From Cryptomeria japonica (lineage: Eukaryota; Streptophyta; Pinopsida; Cupressales; Cupressaceae), in contig NC_081408.1 of the NCBI RefSeq assembly GCF_030272615.1, positions 61,092,114-61,156,113 on the forward strand: a stretch of DNA of 64,000 nucleotides. Reading direction: 5' to 3'. Positions within the stretch are counted from its first letter, which is position 1, and each line of letters opens with the position of its first letter. A program made the position numbers and the translations under genes. Positions 23,140 to 34,688 of this stretch are shown one piece after another. Below the pieces are notes generated by a model. That model was not told the DNA's origin, made no database searches, and saw only the letters and a list, made by a program, of their open reading frames with translations.

Positions 23140-24690
23140 GATCCCATCCCCATTTTTGGTAACATTCTCTGAGCTTCATCTGCAATGGAAGCCCGACTCT
23201 ACCTATCTCTACTAACCGCATTGGGTGGCCTCCCACCCCCCTTGAATTCGACCCACAGTCCGCTTTTTATCTATTTTTGGTTGAAACCTTTTAGAGGCCG
23301 GAGTAGTTTGGCCAATAGGGGAGTCCCTTCTTCTATTTTTGGGTTTGACCTCAATAAAAGGACAAGAGTCCTCTTGGGATGATTCCAGTGTTAGAGAAAC
23401 TTGGGGTTTCGCCTCAACAAAGTTACCTATCAATGACCAGATGAATGGGAATATCCAGGACAATTCCATTAGAATTAATAGTATCCCCTTCTTCACATGG
23501 AGCATTCACAATAGGTGATTTCCAAAAATTCTCCACTAAGAGTGGAGGGTTAGGATTAGGGACCACAAGTACTTTTGAAGTAAAACCAGCTCTAGGCAAG
23601 ACCCCATCCCCCACAATCAGGGGATGGATAGAGGGATCAACATATCCATTATAATCATTGCAGAATCCTTCTAAGGGAGGATCAGAGGGAAGGGCATCCC
23701 TCTTCTCTAAGAGTGGCTTGTCATTCCTCTTCTCCATTCATTCTTTGGTTTAGATGGACACTGCTTGGTCCAATGACCCACTTTTTTTCAATGGAAACAC
23801 ACAAACGGGAAGGATTCATACTCCACTTTTTGCACCCATCTGCCCAACTTAGAGAAAAGATCAATCTTGAATGGCAGGTTTGAAGACTATTTGACATTGA
23901 CACACAATCTGGCATAAACCAAGCGTCTTTTAGTTGTAGTCATTGGGTCAACTAAAATTAGCTCACCAAAACAAGCTGCAATTCCCACAAAAATCTCTTC
24001 TCCCCAGAAATCCATGGGTAAACCTGGCAATCTGACCTAGATTAGGGCTTCATTACATTCCCAATCTTTGGGATTAAATCCTTGTTCCCACTTTTTGAGG
24101 GCCAGCGAGGCTTTTCCCAACATCCAGGGACCACCCACCAAAACAGATCATAGATCTTCCTCACAAGAAAATGAAAAAGAGAAGAAGCCACCAATCATAG
24201 CAACAACATCAATTTGACCCTTACCCTTCCATTTTCTAGACACCCGGGCTCTAATAACCTCAATATTGGGACGTGGTCCAACAAAATTACCCACCAAGAC
24301 TAAGTTCATGTGAGCCATATTCTGATCCACAATACAGTCTAGGATAGAGATGGAGTAAGCACCAAACTCCATGTCAACTTTATGCGGAACAGGCGAAATG
24401 GCCTTACTCTTAAGATTAGATGCAAATAAAGAATCCCATTCCTTATTGCACTCCGCCGACAAAATCTTAAAAAAGATCTCTGCAATATTAGGGTCCTCAA
24501 CACCAACAGGTTTGTCAAAGATGGCAGATTTACCAATGGCAGTATTCTGCAGAGTACCGCACCATCCCATGTATCATTTGAGGCCCCATCTGAGGGATCA
24601 AGATCCGATTCGGTGGAGGGGCAAGTCACAAGGGAATCCCCTGGACCCCCAACACACGGGAAACCCGCACCAGGGCCATTCAAATTCAAA
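23140..24690 (-). pseudogene. LINE ORF1: DUF4283-like RNA-binding protein with zinc knuckle
   Basis: An N-terminal part (24689 to about 24570) and a longer frame (24570-24148) overlap, implying a frameshift. The central region has the DUF4283 pattern: LVGNFVGPRPNIEVIRA, VLVGGPWMLGKASLALKKW, then WVRLPGLPMDFW-like sequence. A CCHC knuckle follows at about 23830-23780 (VCFH.KKVGHWTKQC), whose second Cys codon is a stop. ORF1 would bind the element's RNA. The rest down to 23140 is full of stops. Confidence 0.75.
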
Positions 24691-24876
24691 TTTAATGCAT
24701 AGAATAGTTGTTTTCAATAGTTATAATAGTTTATATTTGATAGATATTTTATTTGAAAAGCATAAACATTTTGTCTACTAGTTAGTTTAAGTTATAGTTT
24801 GATATATCTTTTAAACTAAGACTTGAATTTGTAAAAGTGTTATCTTAAAAATTAGGAAAAATAATTAGGTGGTACC

Positions 24877-27035
24877 TTTACTTGTCGCTACTAGGGATCT
24901 TTTGGAGAAACCCTTCGAAGTGCTATTGCAACATAAGTTGTAGATGTAAATATTGTGGGAGCAATCAACATGGATATTATGTCTTAGTTTCTCACATAAT
25001 ATTTTTCAATTCTTATTTGAGAGTGCATCAAAATCTCAATTTGCTCCTTTTCTATCTGTAGAGACAGTTGTTGTACCTTCATTGATTGAGACCATTATTC
25101 CTGTTAAGCAGGATAATTCATCTCTTTGTCTTCATGATTGGGATTCCTATTTGAAAAATATTTTTTCATTGTTTGTGGAGTCCCACATTGTTGACTTGGA
25201 GGACACCATTGAGGACCAATTCATATCCTCTTTTTTGACAACTCCTATAGAGTTGATAAATCTTTTTTTGATATTATGGGTGCATCTTCAGACCCTCTTT
25301 TTCTCTCTTTGCCTATATTTGCTTCTATCAAATTCTCATTGGTCCATCTATCACCATACATCCATGGTCATTGTACCTAAATCTTTTATGGTACCCGATT
25401 TATCTTATTAGCATTTGTCACACTTTGGAATTATCTTAAAAACATTTGAGCATCATTTGGAGAGATCATCTTTGCCTTTAGACTATGATCTACATTGGTC
25501 TTCATTAAACTCTATATTGTCATCATCAGTAGTGTGGCTTACAATGCTTGTTTGATTATGACAACTTTTAAAATCGACATAGATACTATTGAGAAGCTTT
25601 CAAAGACATCATGATACAATTGGATTACAATTCCAACCAATTCATATCCAAAATGGGAAGCATCCCTGCATTTGTATTGTATTTGGTTTTGTTTCTTCTT
25701 AAGGGGAGGAATGTTGTTCAACAATCGTGGTCCATCTTTTGCATCCAATTTCAAGCATCTACCATTGACTGCATATTATGGGGAGATATTTGGTCCTTCC
25801 ATGCCAATTCTTTTCAGATTTCACTTTCTCCAAGACCTTCTTGGGGTGAAGGTCATTGCAGTATAGTTGGTGTCATGTAGAGTTAGTGTAAATTTTGACA
25901 GAGGGTTTTGTTTCCACTTGGTTTTCCCTCTTTCCTTTCATTAGGATTATGTCTCAGTTAGATTTAGGGGGGGTGTTAGCACATAAATCCAATTTTCACC
26001 ATTATTTATAGACAACTTATGATTGCATGCTCGTATGTAAGGCTAACCAAGGTGAACAACAAGTTAATCTTGTTATATTTGCCTCTTTCACCACAAGTTT
26101 TGTTTTATGCAGATGTTATCCTTGTTGTTAATGTGGTGGTTATCTCTATATAAATCATGTATCTTTGAAGATTGTGAATATACACAATTTAATTTTTCAT
26201 TCTTCAACTACAATGTTTTATCTATTTTATATCTGTAAGTTTGTCTTCTCTTTTCCAGCTAGATCCTTATTTTACTTGCAGATTCAATTGCAAATTTTAC
26301 ATTGGAGCTATATGCGAAGCATATAGATTGTCTTCGTTTCATTGACTAGATCAACATCTGAATGTGAAAAATTGGGCACATTTTTGGAGTTGAAAGGGTA
26401 TTACATCAAGTATTTGTCGAGCCTTGTGAAGCAGCCAATGTTCCCTCTTGGAATACTCATGCATAAACTCCTACCACTCCCCATTGATGACATTTGCTTG
26501 TAGTGTCTTGATAGGAAAACTGTTGCTTTGATGGTGGTGTTGGCTTTCGGCAACAAGTATATTCTCACACACCAAGATCTTCTCACCATAACAATGGGTG
26601 TGTAGGAGAGCAACATGTCATTCCTCTATGTTATGTCCACCAAAAAGGACAAGTTGCTAGGCTTCCAAGCTCAGATCGAGGTATGTTAGTATCATTGTCT
26701 CAATGGTCTATTAGTCAAGATCATAAATTGGCGTATGTTGTATTTGAAACCCAGTTTTCATTGTTTGAATTATTTAATGTGAAAAAGGATTGGTGGCCAC
26801 AAAGTGGGCTCCACTGTTACATATATTTTAAATCATCCTTCTACTAATGCATTTTTAACTCATTGTGGGTAGAATTAAATGACAAAAGGATTAAGGTTTG
26901 GAATGTCATTTATAACTCTTTCAATACAACTTGATCAAGGGTTAAATGTAAATCTTGCACAAGAACTTAAGGTAGGAATAGAAGTGAGAAGAAATGAAGA
27001 GGATGGATCTTTTACTAAGGAGGAAATTTTTTAAC
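24877..27035 (+). pseudogene. UGT pseudogene split by an insertion
   Basis: A short exon-1 piece (24877-24945, reading DLLEKPFEVLLQHKL) matches residues about 101-115 of UGT-1. After about 1.4 kb of foreign sequence the gene resumes at about 26364 with LELKGYYIKYLSSLVKQPMF and runs to the exon-1 end at about 26682. An intron with an intact GTATGTT donor follows, but the acceptor AG has become TG (about 26784). Exon 2 (to about 27032) is shifted and contains stops. The N-terminal 100 residues and the end of exon 2 are missing. It is clearly homologous to UGT-1 and UGT-2 and on the same strand. Confidence 0.88.
24950..26362 (+). mobile_element. Insertion in the UGT pseudogene, probable LTR-element 3' end
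   Basis: Sequence without UGT similarity separates the two UGT pieces. Near its end a G-run (gatttaggggggg, 25961-25973) is followed by TGTTAGCACATAAATCC, the form of a polypurine tract and LTR start. No matching left LTR and no clear right LTR end were found, so the element is truncated. A 152-codon open frame at 24953-25411 was not recognised. Confidence 0.4.
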
Positions 27036-28055
27036 TTTTGTATTAAATTCCTTATATAAAGAACCTCCATAGTCTAAAGTGTTGGCATTGCAATTGGTTC
27101 TTTTATTGTAATCCCTTAAAACATCAGTGGACTATGTGCTTATAGAAGTTTTTAGTGATGTCATAAAGTTGCCTTGAAATAATATGCACTATGCCGAATG
27201 AAAAGATTGCAATGTCCCTCTAACACCATCAGCGAGAGTAGTCTAATAGGAATAAAAGTCCATTGACAAATTGGTACATGTTAAGAAATTGCCAAATTTA
27301 TGGAATTCACCAAACAGAATGGAGTTGGCAATTCGGTTTTGACAGGTCACTCAAACACCTTTGGAGACTTTTAGAATTAATACAAATTAATGATAAAGTT
27401 TGATATGGATGGTTAGTCATTTATTTGTTAGTTTTTATCAAGAGTCATTGGTCATTTTGCAAAGTTTCTAAAGTATCCGACAACACAAATGAATGAATGC
27501 GGTGATTTGGTTCACTTCATAAAAACACCGATACACTCAGCTTAGCTCTTGAATTGTCGGTGAATTGTTTTAGTTTTGAAACACGTCGATGCATTCCAAT
27601 CATGAAACACGTCGATGCATTATAAATCACTGATCAGTGACTTACTAAAGTTGGCCAAGTTTGTTGAAAAGTCGACACGTTGTACGATGAGTTATTGCAA
27701 GTTTTTCCTTTGGAAAAGAATTAGTTATTCCAAAACGGCTTTCAAGTTTCATTTCCTCAATGATTAAAAATGCATCGAATCGCAATGATCTTCATTACAT
27801 CTCCCCCTACCTGGGCAAACAAGGAGCTTTGGAACACGCTATGGATTTCCATTAAAGCTTAAAAGGATAAAGGAAGTGCATTCGAATGATGTAATTTTAA
27901 TTTGGTTGACTTAAATTATACATATTAAGTTTTGATTTTTAGATTTAAAAGCTTTAAACATTCAGAATTCATTGGTATTTTCTAAATTTAAAATTTAATA
28001 TGTTGTTTAATATATGTAATTTAAGAGTGGCCATTGCAACTGCATCATTGACAAA
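27036..28055. other. Spacer, no gene seen
   Basis: No coding region recognised. A repeated word acacgtcgatgcatt occurs at about 27583 and 27606. Confidence 0.4.
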
Positions 28056-29190
28056 ACACTTGAATCTCTGACAGAACGCCTCCAAGGTTTTATTATTTTG
28101 TAAGCACAGAAATGATTACACGACATGCACACAGAAATGATTACACGACATGCACAGACAAGATTTGTTAAGCAGGCTTTAGAAACTTTCCAGCAAACGT
28201 AAGTCGCAGGTGTAATGCTGAGTTCCACGTCTATAACTGTGACGAGAGTTATAATGAAAAGCACATGAATGGCTTACTAAAATGCCTTGAAGAAATGAGT
28301 TCTCGTCGATTGCAATGTAAAATTTATTGAAGAGGATTTTAAAACTTTCAAGAAAATGCAAACCACTTGCAGAAGACATATATACAAAACGTGGAGAACA
28401 CAGTCAAAGCGCACTTGAAACGTTTAACAAAAATCCTAAGAGATTTCAAATTCATGGAATGCATCATTGCACAATACGCACTAAATGGATTTTTTGAAGA
28501 AGGCTTGAGAAACTTTGGAGCAAATGCACGGCGGCTACATGAACCTATTTTTCCACAAATGAACCATTTGCCAGAGTTCCTCGAAGAGATGTCATCCCAA
28601 GGAATGAAATGCTTGAGTGGACGATATGAACATAATTGGTTTGTTGAAAAGATTCAACAACTTCTAAGAGGACTGGAGTTCAAATTTGCGATCAGTCTTA
28701 AATCTTATATTAAGCAATATATTAATTTTAGAGAATGTTAGTCAATTCTGTGTGTTTAAGAGACATGGAGTTCAAATTCACGACCAGTCTTAAATCACAC
28801 ATTTAGCAATATTTCATGTTTAGAAAATGTTAGTCAATTCTGAATGTTCGACACTTTTAAACCTAGAAATCAAAACTTAATATTTATGATTTAAGCCATC
28901 AGCAAATTCGCCACCCTTTCCTAACATCCTGACCTGTGCAATAGGGTATGACATCTATCAAAGCATAAAGTAGAGAAGAATTTCGCCGAAGGTTGTAATT
29001 GCAATTGCTACGGTAGAACACAACATATGCAAAACGTGGAAGCATACATAAGGCATGTAAACTGTTTACCAAAATGTCTTAAAGGAATGTGGCAGCATAT
29101 ACACAAAATGTGGATTCGTTGGTAAGTCTTTTGAAAAACTCAACCAAACGCACTTGGCGGTTGTAAAGCCAATTCTGCATGGAAGCTTTT
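28056..29190 (+). pseudogene. Shattered pentatricopeptide-repeat (PPR)-like sequence
   Basis: PPR-style phrases occur in changing frames. These include IYTKRGEHSQSALETFNK at about 28378-28430, IIAQYALNGFFEEGLRNF at about 28463-28520, and AKRGSIHKACKLFTKMS followed by a stop and RNV at about 29030-29090. SIYTKCGFVGKSFEKL lies at about 29094-29140. They match the helix pattern of plant PPR proteins, which bind organellar RNA. A 124-codon frame (28367-28741) covers part of it. Order and spacing are disrupted, and a relative of the UGT-1 inverted-repeat element lies at 28690-28890. It is a dead fragment; the parent gene is not in the window. Confidence 0.5.
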
Positions 29191-30241
29191 CAATAGAATA
29201 CGAGCATCCATTGAAACACAAAGCAAAAAGAATTCTATCGAGTATTATAATTGTTGTTGCACTGGCAAATAATATTCGAAATATTGAAGCTAAGACGAAG
29301 TTGGTTAATCGTTTGGCAAAAATAATTCTATCGAGTATCTTAAGTGTTTGTCTTGTCCTCTTCGTACATATGGAATTATTTGTTTGTCTTGTCCTGTTAT
29401 TTCTTGCTATGCCACGAAGAGGACAAGACAAACAATGCTGAGTGTTGGGAACTTTCTCAGAAAGTGATGAAGATGAAAATGTACGTCGCCAAAACGAATA
29501 TCATTTTCCTCTTGATATGATAAGATAATTGACTTTGGAGCTGTAAACTGATAGTGTGCTTTGTTTCCAATATTAAACAAGTACTGTCTGCTGCAAAATA
29601 ATATGAGAAAGTAACCCCAATAAACGTCCACCTTACATTAATTTACCACGTGACAACGAAAAATGTCCACATCCCTCACTTTTCAATGATATAAATTTGA
29701 AACATGTGAAACAGTACGATTAAGATGCACAGCAGCTTTTTTATCTTTGGTTTTAAGAGAGCAAGGTTTTATCCTGATAGCACACATTGAATGAACATAA
29801 TCAATTTTCCACGGGATTTGAAGCTCAGAGCCTCTGATAAAGCTGATTCATTCTAACTCCCGTGAAGCTTCGAATAATGCAATGTACTTTACTTTAGTTC
29901 ACAATGAAATTCGAATAATGCAATGTACTTTGCTTTAGTTCAAAATGAAATTGACAAAAGAATTGACTAACACGCTGTAAGAAAGATCTGTTTTAGAACT
30001 AGAATAACCACGATTCTGGATGTGAATTTATCACTGATAATGAATGTCGATTTACCACTGATAATGACGAGTTTGAATTCCTAAATTGAACACATTTACG
30101 TAGTAAGGGACAAATTGAAACATGCGAATAATGATGCACTGAATTTCGTACGAGCAAACGTGATGAGTATGAGGATTGCAGTTAGTAAATTTCCAGGTAC
30201 GCAGTTCATAAAAGTGAAAAAACATTTAAAAACATTTAAAA
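29191..30241. other. UGT-2 upstream spacer with small repeats
   Basis: No gene recognised. It holds a perfect 21-bp inverted repeat (29345-29365 / 29414-29434) and a 41-bp tandem duplication (29869-29909 and 29910-29950). Confidence 0.5.
29345..29434. repeat. Perfect 21-bp inverted repeat with 48-bp loop
   Basis: The left arm starts tgtttgtcttgtcctcttcg and the right arm ends cgaagaggacaagacaaaca. A partial direct copy of the left arm sits in the loop (tgtttgtcttgtcct, about 29390-29404). Confidence 0.7.
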
Positions 30242-30266
30242 GTCAAGGAAAATTGTCAATAAAAAC
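30242..30266 (+). promoter_or_regulatory. Upstream block shared with UGT-1
   Basis: 25 bp nearly identical to 13683-13707, ending attgtcaataaaaac, 54 bp before the UGT-2 start codon. The AATAAAAA word could act as a TATA-like element. Conservation while the flanks have diverged suggests a role, but recent duplication alone could also explain it. Confidence 0.4.
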
Positions 30267-30319
30267 GGCTTTGGACTCTGAAATTAGTGTGCTTGGTTGA
30301 AACTTGAGGTGCAACGTCA

Positions 30320-31799
30320 ATGGCGGAAGAAAAGCAGAGAGAGCTTCGTGTGGTGATGTTTCCTTGGTTTGCCCACGGTCACATTACGCCCTTCGTTGAG
30401 CTTGCCAAAAGCCTGGCCAGTCATGATTTTAAAATTTTCTTCGTCTCAACCCCGCTGAATATCAGACGAATTGAACCTCAAATATCGGACGCTGAGGGAA
30501 TAGATCTGGTGGAACTGGCGATGCCCTCCGTGGAAGGGCTACCTAAAGGCGTAGAGTCCTCCGCAGATGCTGCCAAGAGAGGAGAAGCGCCACTCCTACT
30601 ACCCTTACTCAAAACAGCCATGGACCTTCTGGAAAAGCCCTTCGAAGCTCTATTGCGACAGCTCTCACCAGACTTGGTAATCCACGATTTGGTGCAGCAT
30701 TGGGTTCCTCGTCTGGCCAAGCCCATTCCCACCATATTCTTCCTCATATTGGGAATGGCCAGCTTCAGCTTTGGAGAAGGACAGCTCGACATCGCACCAG
30801 GAAACCCAATCGCCCAGGATCTGATCGTCTCGCCACCCGGATTCCCTTCAACGATTATTCAGCGCCATTTGTTTCAAGCTCAGAGGGTCCTCGAGCTATA
30901 TGAGAAGCACGCAGATGGGCTTAGCATTTCCGATCGGGCCAGCATTTGCGTGCGGGAGAGTTGGGCAGTTGCATGCAATACGTGTTTGGAGTTGGAAGGG
31001 GTGTACGTCGAGTATTTGCAGAGCCTCAGAAAGCGGCCGGTGATACCTGTTGGGTTACTCATGCCTAAACTCCCGCCACTCCCCATCGATGACATTTGCT
31101 TGCAGTGGCTCGACAGGCAGCCCGCTGGTTCGGTGGTGGTCTTGTCTTTTGGCAGCGAGTACGTTCTAACCCAACAAGAGCTCGCCGCAATTGCAATGGG
31201 TCTGCTGGAGAGCACGGTGTCATTCCTCTGGGTTCTGCCTGCCGGAAACGACTTGCTGCAAGGCTTCCAAGATCAGATCGGGGTATGTTAGCCTCATTAT
31301 CTCAATGATCTATTCTTTCTTTTCTCTGACCAAGACCATAAATTGGTGTGTTGTATTTGATAATTGCTTTCATTTGTTTTTTTTTGTTTTTTTTTAGGAA
31401 AAGGGATTGGTGGCGACAAAGTGGGTTCCACAGTTACATATTTTGAATCATTCTTCTATAGGTGCGTTTTTAACTCATTGTGGGTGGAATTCAATGACAG
31501 AAGGGTTAAGGTTTGGGGTGCCACTCATAACTCTTCCAATGCAATTTGAGCAAGGGTTAAATGCAAAGCTTGCACAAGAGCTTAAGGTTGGAGTGGAGGT
31601 GAGAAGAAATGAAGAGGATGGGTCTTTTACCAAGGAGGATATTTGTAAAGCAATTAGAATGGTAATGATAGGAGAAGAAGGAGCACAAATTAAATGTAAT
31701 GTCACAAAGCTAAGTGACATGTTGACTAGCAATAATTTTCAAGTTAGGGAAAGAAACATAAGGAACTTTGTCTCCATGTTTAGAACTTTCAATAAATAA
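30320..31799 (+). CDS. UDP-glycosyltransferase (GT1; group A / UGT91-like), two exons
   Basis: Predicted 454-aa paralogue of the gene at 13801. Exon 1 is 30320-31282 (321 codons), a 115-bp intron runs from GTATGTTAG to TTTTTTTTTAG, and exon 2 is 31398-31799. Catalytic His21 (AHGHITPF) and Asp123 (VIHDLVQ) are present, and the PSPG box spans W330-Q373 with HCGWNS and a Glu-Gln end. It differs from UGT-1 mainly at residues 125-205, part of the acceptor-binding half, and is one residue shorter there (VLELYEK versus AHFHIYEK). Donor use should be similar, while acceptor use may differ (inference). Upstream and downstream flanks are shared with UGT-1. No lesion seen. Confidence 0.93.
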
Positions 31800-33540
31800 T
31801 TAGGCTGATAGGTTTGAAATTGTCTCTATTCTTAGAGTCTTTAGAAAATGATTAGGTGTATAGTGTCAGCTATTGTGTTTCCTATGGTTTGGAAGTCTTG
31901 GTGTGTGTTAGATTGTTATATTGTGTTTGTTTGTCACAGAGTTAAAACCAAGGTTCATAAGATTATATGTTTGTGTGTTAGTGTTTAGTAAGTGTTTTCA
32001 ATAGTTTTCTATGTAATCATGTGTTTGTGCATGAAGAATTGTAAGAAGGCTTATATAAGCCACTTTATTTTTCTATGTATTTCATCCTATCACTTCCATA
32101 TATAGAATACATTACTTATTGTGTGTGTTATTTTATTATCTCTCATCTTACTAGAGTAATATGAAAACTATGGACCAAAAAAAAAAAATTTGGATAATCT
32201 AATGACAAAGGGATGTGGTTTTTGAAAGGAGAGAATCCTCTTTGATCCGAATGATTGATGCACACATAAGTATTATTGATATTTCTAGTATTGTGAAGGA
32301 TTCATGAATATAAGACTTCCCATTGGTGAAAGTAAGAATTTTGGCATGTTAGAATTGGTGCTTGCATGACATGTGATGTTTTAAAAGGCTATTTTTATTG
32401 TCTTTGATGCTTAATAATTTGAAATCATTAAATCCATGGATACCTCAATAAAATCATCTTCTCTAATATTATGTGCATAATCTTCCTTTTAAGGGTCATA
32501 TGTGATGAGCCATAGTAGAAACCATATATAATTTAGCTATAATCTTATAATTTATATAATGGGCCTTATCATTTCTCAAAAGTGATATTACAAAGAAGGA
32601 AAATAACCTAATATGGTGGTATATTGATTGTTCACATAAAGGTGACATCCTCAACCATTTTTTTCGCAATGCTAAGATCTAGACATATATTTCAAAAAAT
32701 AAAAATAAAAAAAATCAATTCAAGTGAGAACAAGAACATGTAGTTTGATGGACTAGAGATTATTAGCTGCCAATTGTAATTATTTGTATTGACAAAGTAA
32801 ATATCATTTATTTATAGATAAAAATTACAAAGTTTGTACTTTAATGCGTAAGTTTAATCGTGCATAGATTACAATTAAGGAGAGACCATATTTTAGGATA
32901 CATTTATTTATAGAATTATTTAAATAAACTCTACTTTATAACTAGTTATCCATTAGTTAAACATATTTATAGGTGGTGCTAATTAACACATGTCTATAAG
33001 TTGTTGATACTATATTAAAAATATAATTATACATAGAAATACAAGAAGGTTTAAATATTGGTTGATTTTAAAAGTGTAATCTTATAGATTTTATGTGATT
33101 GCTTATTATCCATGGGTAATTAAGATTCACATTCAAAACAAGATTGAGGCTAAAATAATCAACATGTTTCAAGAGACCTAGAAATATGTGAGTATTATAG
33201 AATTTTTATGGGATTAGCCATCAGTCTAATATGGATAACATTTTTTACCCTATTAGACTCTTTGAACTTATCTATAAGAATGATTTGGTAGATTATTATA
33301 TCATAGATATCCATTATTGGTGTATAGAGAAGGTTGACAAGCTCATTCACAAAGATATCCTTATAGGTGAGAAAGTCAAATAATGACATAGGTAGGATGT
33401 TTAAAAAATAGAACTAATTATAACCTATATCATTGTATAAAATATTTAATTGGAGTGTACAAAGGTTGAGAAAAGGAAGAACACTAAGGTCATGTAGAAT
33501 ACGTGACCAAGAGACTTGCATCCTTATAGTCGTTGAATAT
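31800..33540 (+). repeat. UGT-2 3' flank, duplicated with UGT-1, then AT-rich spacer
   Basis: 31815 to about 32830 aligns with 15533-16430. It contains an extra about 150-bp segment (about 32405-32560) not seen after UGT-1. It lacks the inverted-repeat element found there. After 32830 there is AT-rich sequence with no gene. Confidence 0.55.
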
Positions 33541-33544
33541 AGGT

Positions 33545-33925
33545 TGGATCCATGCACTTGATATGTTTATGAGAGGCACTATATTCCTAACGATCCATGT
33601 TGGGTTACCTATGTATTAACTCTCGACATTCCTTGTGGATGACATTTTCTTGTAGTGGCTCAACAAGCAACCCACTACTTCAATGGTGGTCTTGCCTTTT
33701 GGCAATGAGTATGTTGTAATGCACCAATAGCTTGTCATAATTGCAATGGGTCTACTAGAGAGAAACATATTGTTCCTCTAGTTCTACCTGCTGGAAATGA
33801 CTTGCTGCAAGGCTTCCAAGATTAGATCGGGGTATGTTAGCTTCATTATCTCAATGATCTATTATTTACTTTCTCTTGTCAAGATCATAAATTGGTTATG
33901 TTGTATTTGGGTATGTGCAGGATCA
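33545..33925 (+). pseudogene. UGT remnant (end of exon 1 and start of intron)
   Basis: It reads VDDIFL, stop, WLNKQPTTSMVVLPFGNEYVV, then IAMGLLERN, matching the last about 90 residues of UGT exon 1. The exon end (ggcttccaagattagatcggg|gtatgttag) and the first part of the intron follow. Homology stops at about 33910-33925, where unrelated sequence begins. There are several stops. It is the fourth copy of the tandem family. Confidence 0.85.
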
Positions 33926-34419
33926 TGGTGTGCCAAAACAGGCCCTTAAGTGGCAATGAAATTTCAAAAAATCAGAAATTCCTACGTTTGACCACCTTAA
34001 CTTGGTCAAAACCTTAAGAAATTTAATTTTTTTTATTTTTTCCCTATAGTAGACAAAGCATAGGATGTGATGCATGTTTTGGTTTCAAAAAATGTTATAC
34101 CGTTTGAAAGTTATGAGTGTTTTTTAATTAGTATATCAATCAGGACTATTGTCAGAATTCAATTAGAAAATAAATAATAATTATTTATTAAAGTCGAAAT
34201 AAGACAAGCCTTATATTGTTAGAAAGTTGGGAACGTCCTTAAAAAACCCTTTTTGTTTTATCAATTTTGGTTACAAAAAAAGTCGTCAGCCACTTGTGTA
34301 AAGTCTGGAAAATCAAGGAATACTGAAAAACACATTTTTTTCAATTGACTTTTTAGGCTTGTCACTTCCAAGCCAAATACCAAAGCATTCCAGAGCCGTA
34401 ATTTGAAATATGAAAATTA
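33926..34419. other. Non-coding sequence before the fold-back structure
   Basis: No open frame or repeat recognised. It begins abruptly inside the UGT remnant's intron, so it probably belongs to the inserted element to its right. Confidence 0.4.
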
Positions 34420-34542
34420 GACTACAAAAATTTGTGTTCCCCAAAAAAATTCCTGTTGTCGCCATTTATTTGGTAAACTGCCACATGGCAGAAATCCAAT
34501 ATCTGATTAAATTGGATATCAGATTTTATTAGTCATATTTTA

Positions 34543-34688
34543 GAGAGAGAGAGAGAAGGAGAGGGAGAGAGGGAGAAAGAGAGAGAGAGAGAAGGAGAGA
34601 GAGAGAGAGAGATAGAGAGAGAGAGAGGGAAGGAGAGAGAGAAGGAGAGAGAGAGAGAGAGAGAAGGAGAGAGAGAGAGAGAGAGAGA
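34543..34688 (+). repeat. (GA)n tract
   Basis: About 146 bp of GA dinucleotides with GGA/GAA interruptions. Confidence 0.95.

Larger units (their letters stand above)
18820..24690 (-). mobile_element. Plant L1-type LINE (non-LTR retrotransposon), inactivated
   Basis: A minus-strand element of about 5.9 kb with both LINE proteins in the expected order: ORF1 (about 24690-23140), then ORF2 (from 23124) with endonuclease, RT and an RNase H domain. All parts carry stops or frameshifts. The exact 3' end is uncertain; sequence resembling the element's tail continues to about 18820, where a Copia fragment starts. No target duplication was found. Confidence 0.85.

Noticed and set aside
24953-25411. 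152-codon frame as a host gene between UGT pieces
   Set aside because: No domain or splice signal; it lies in an insertion that ends with a polypurine tract and LTR-like start.
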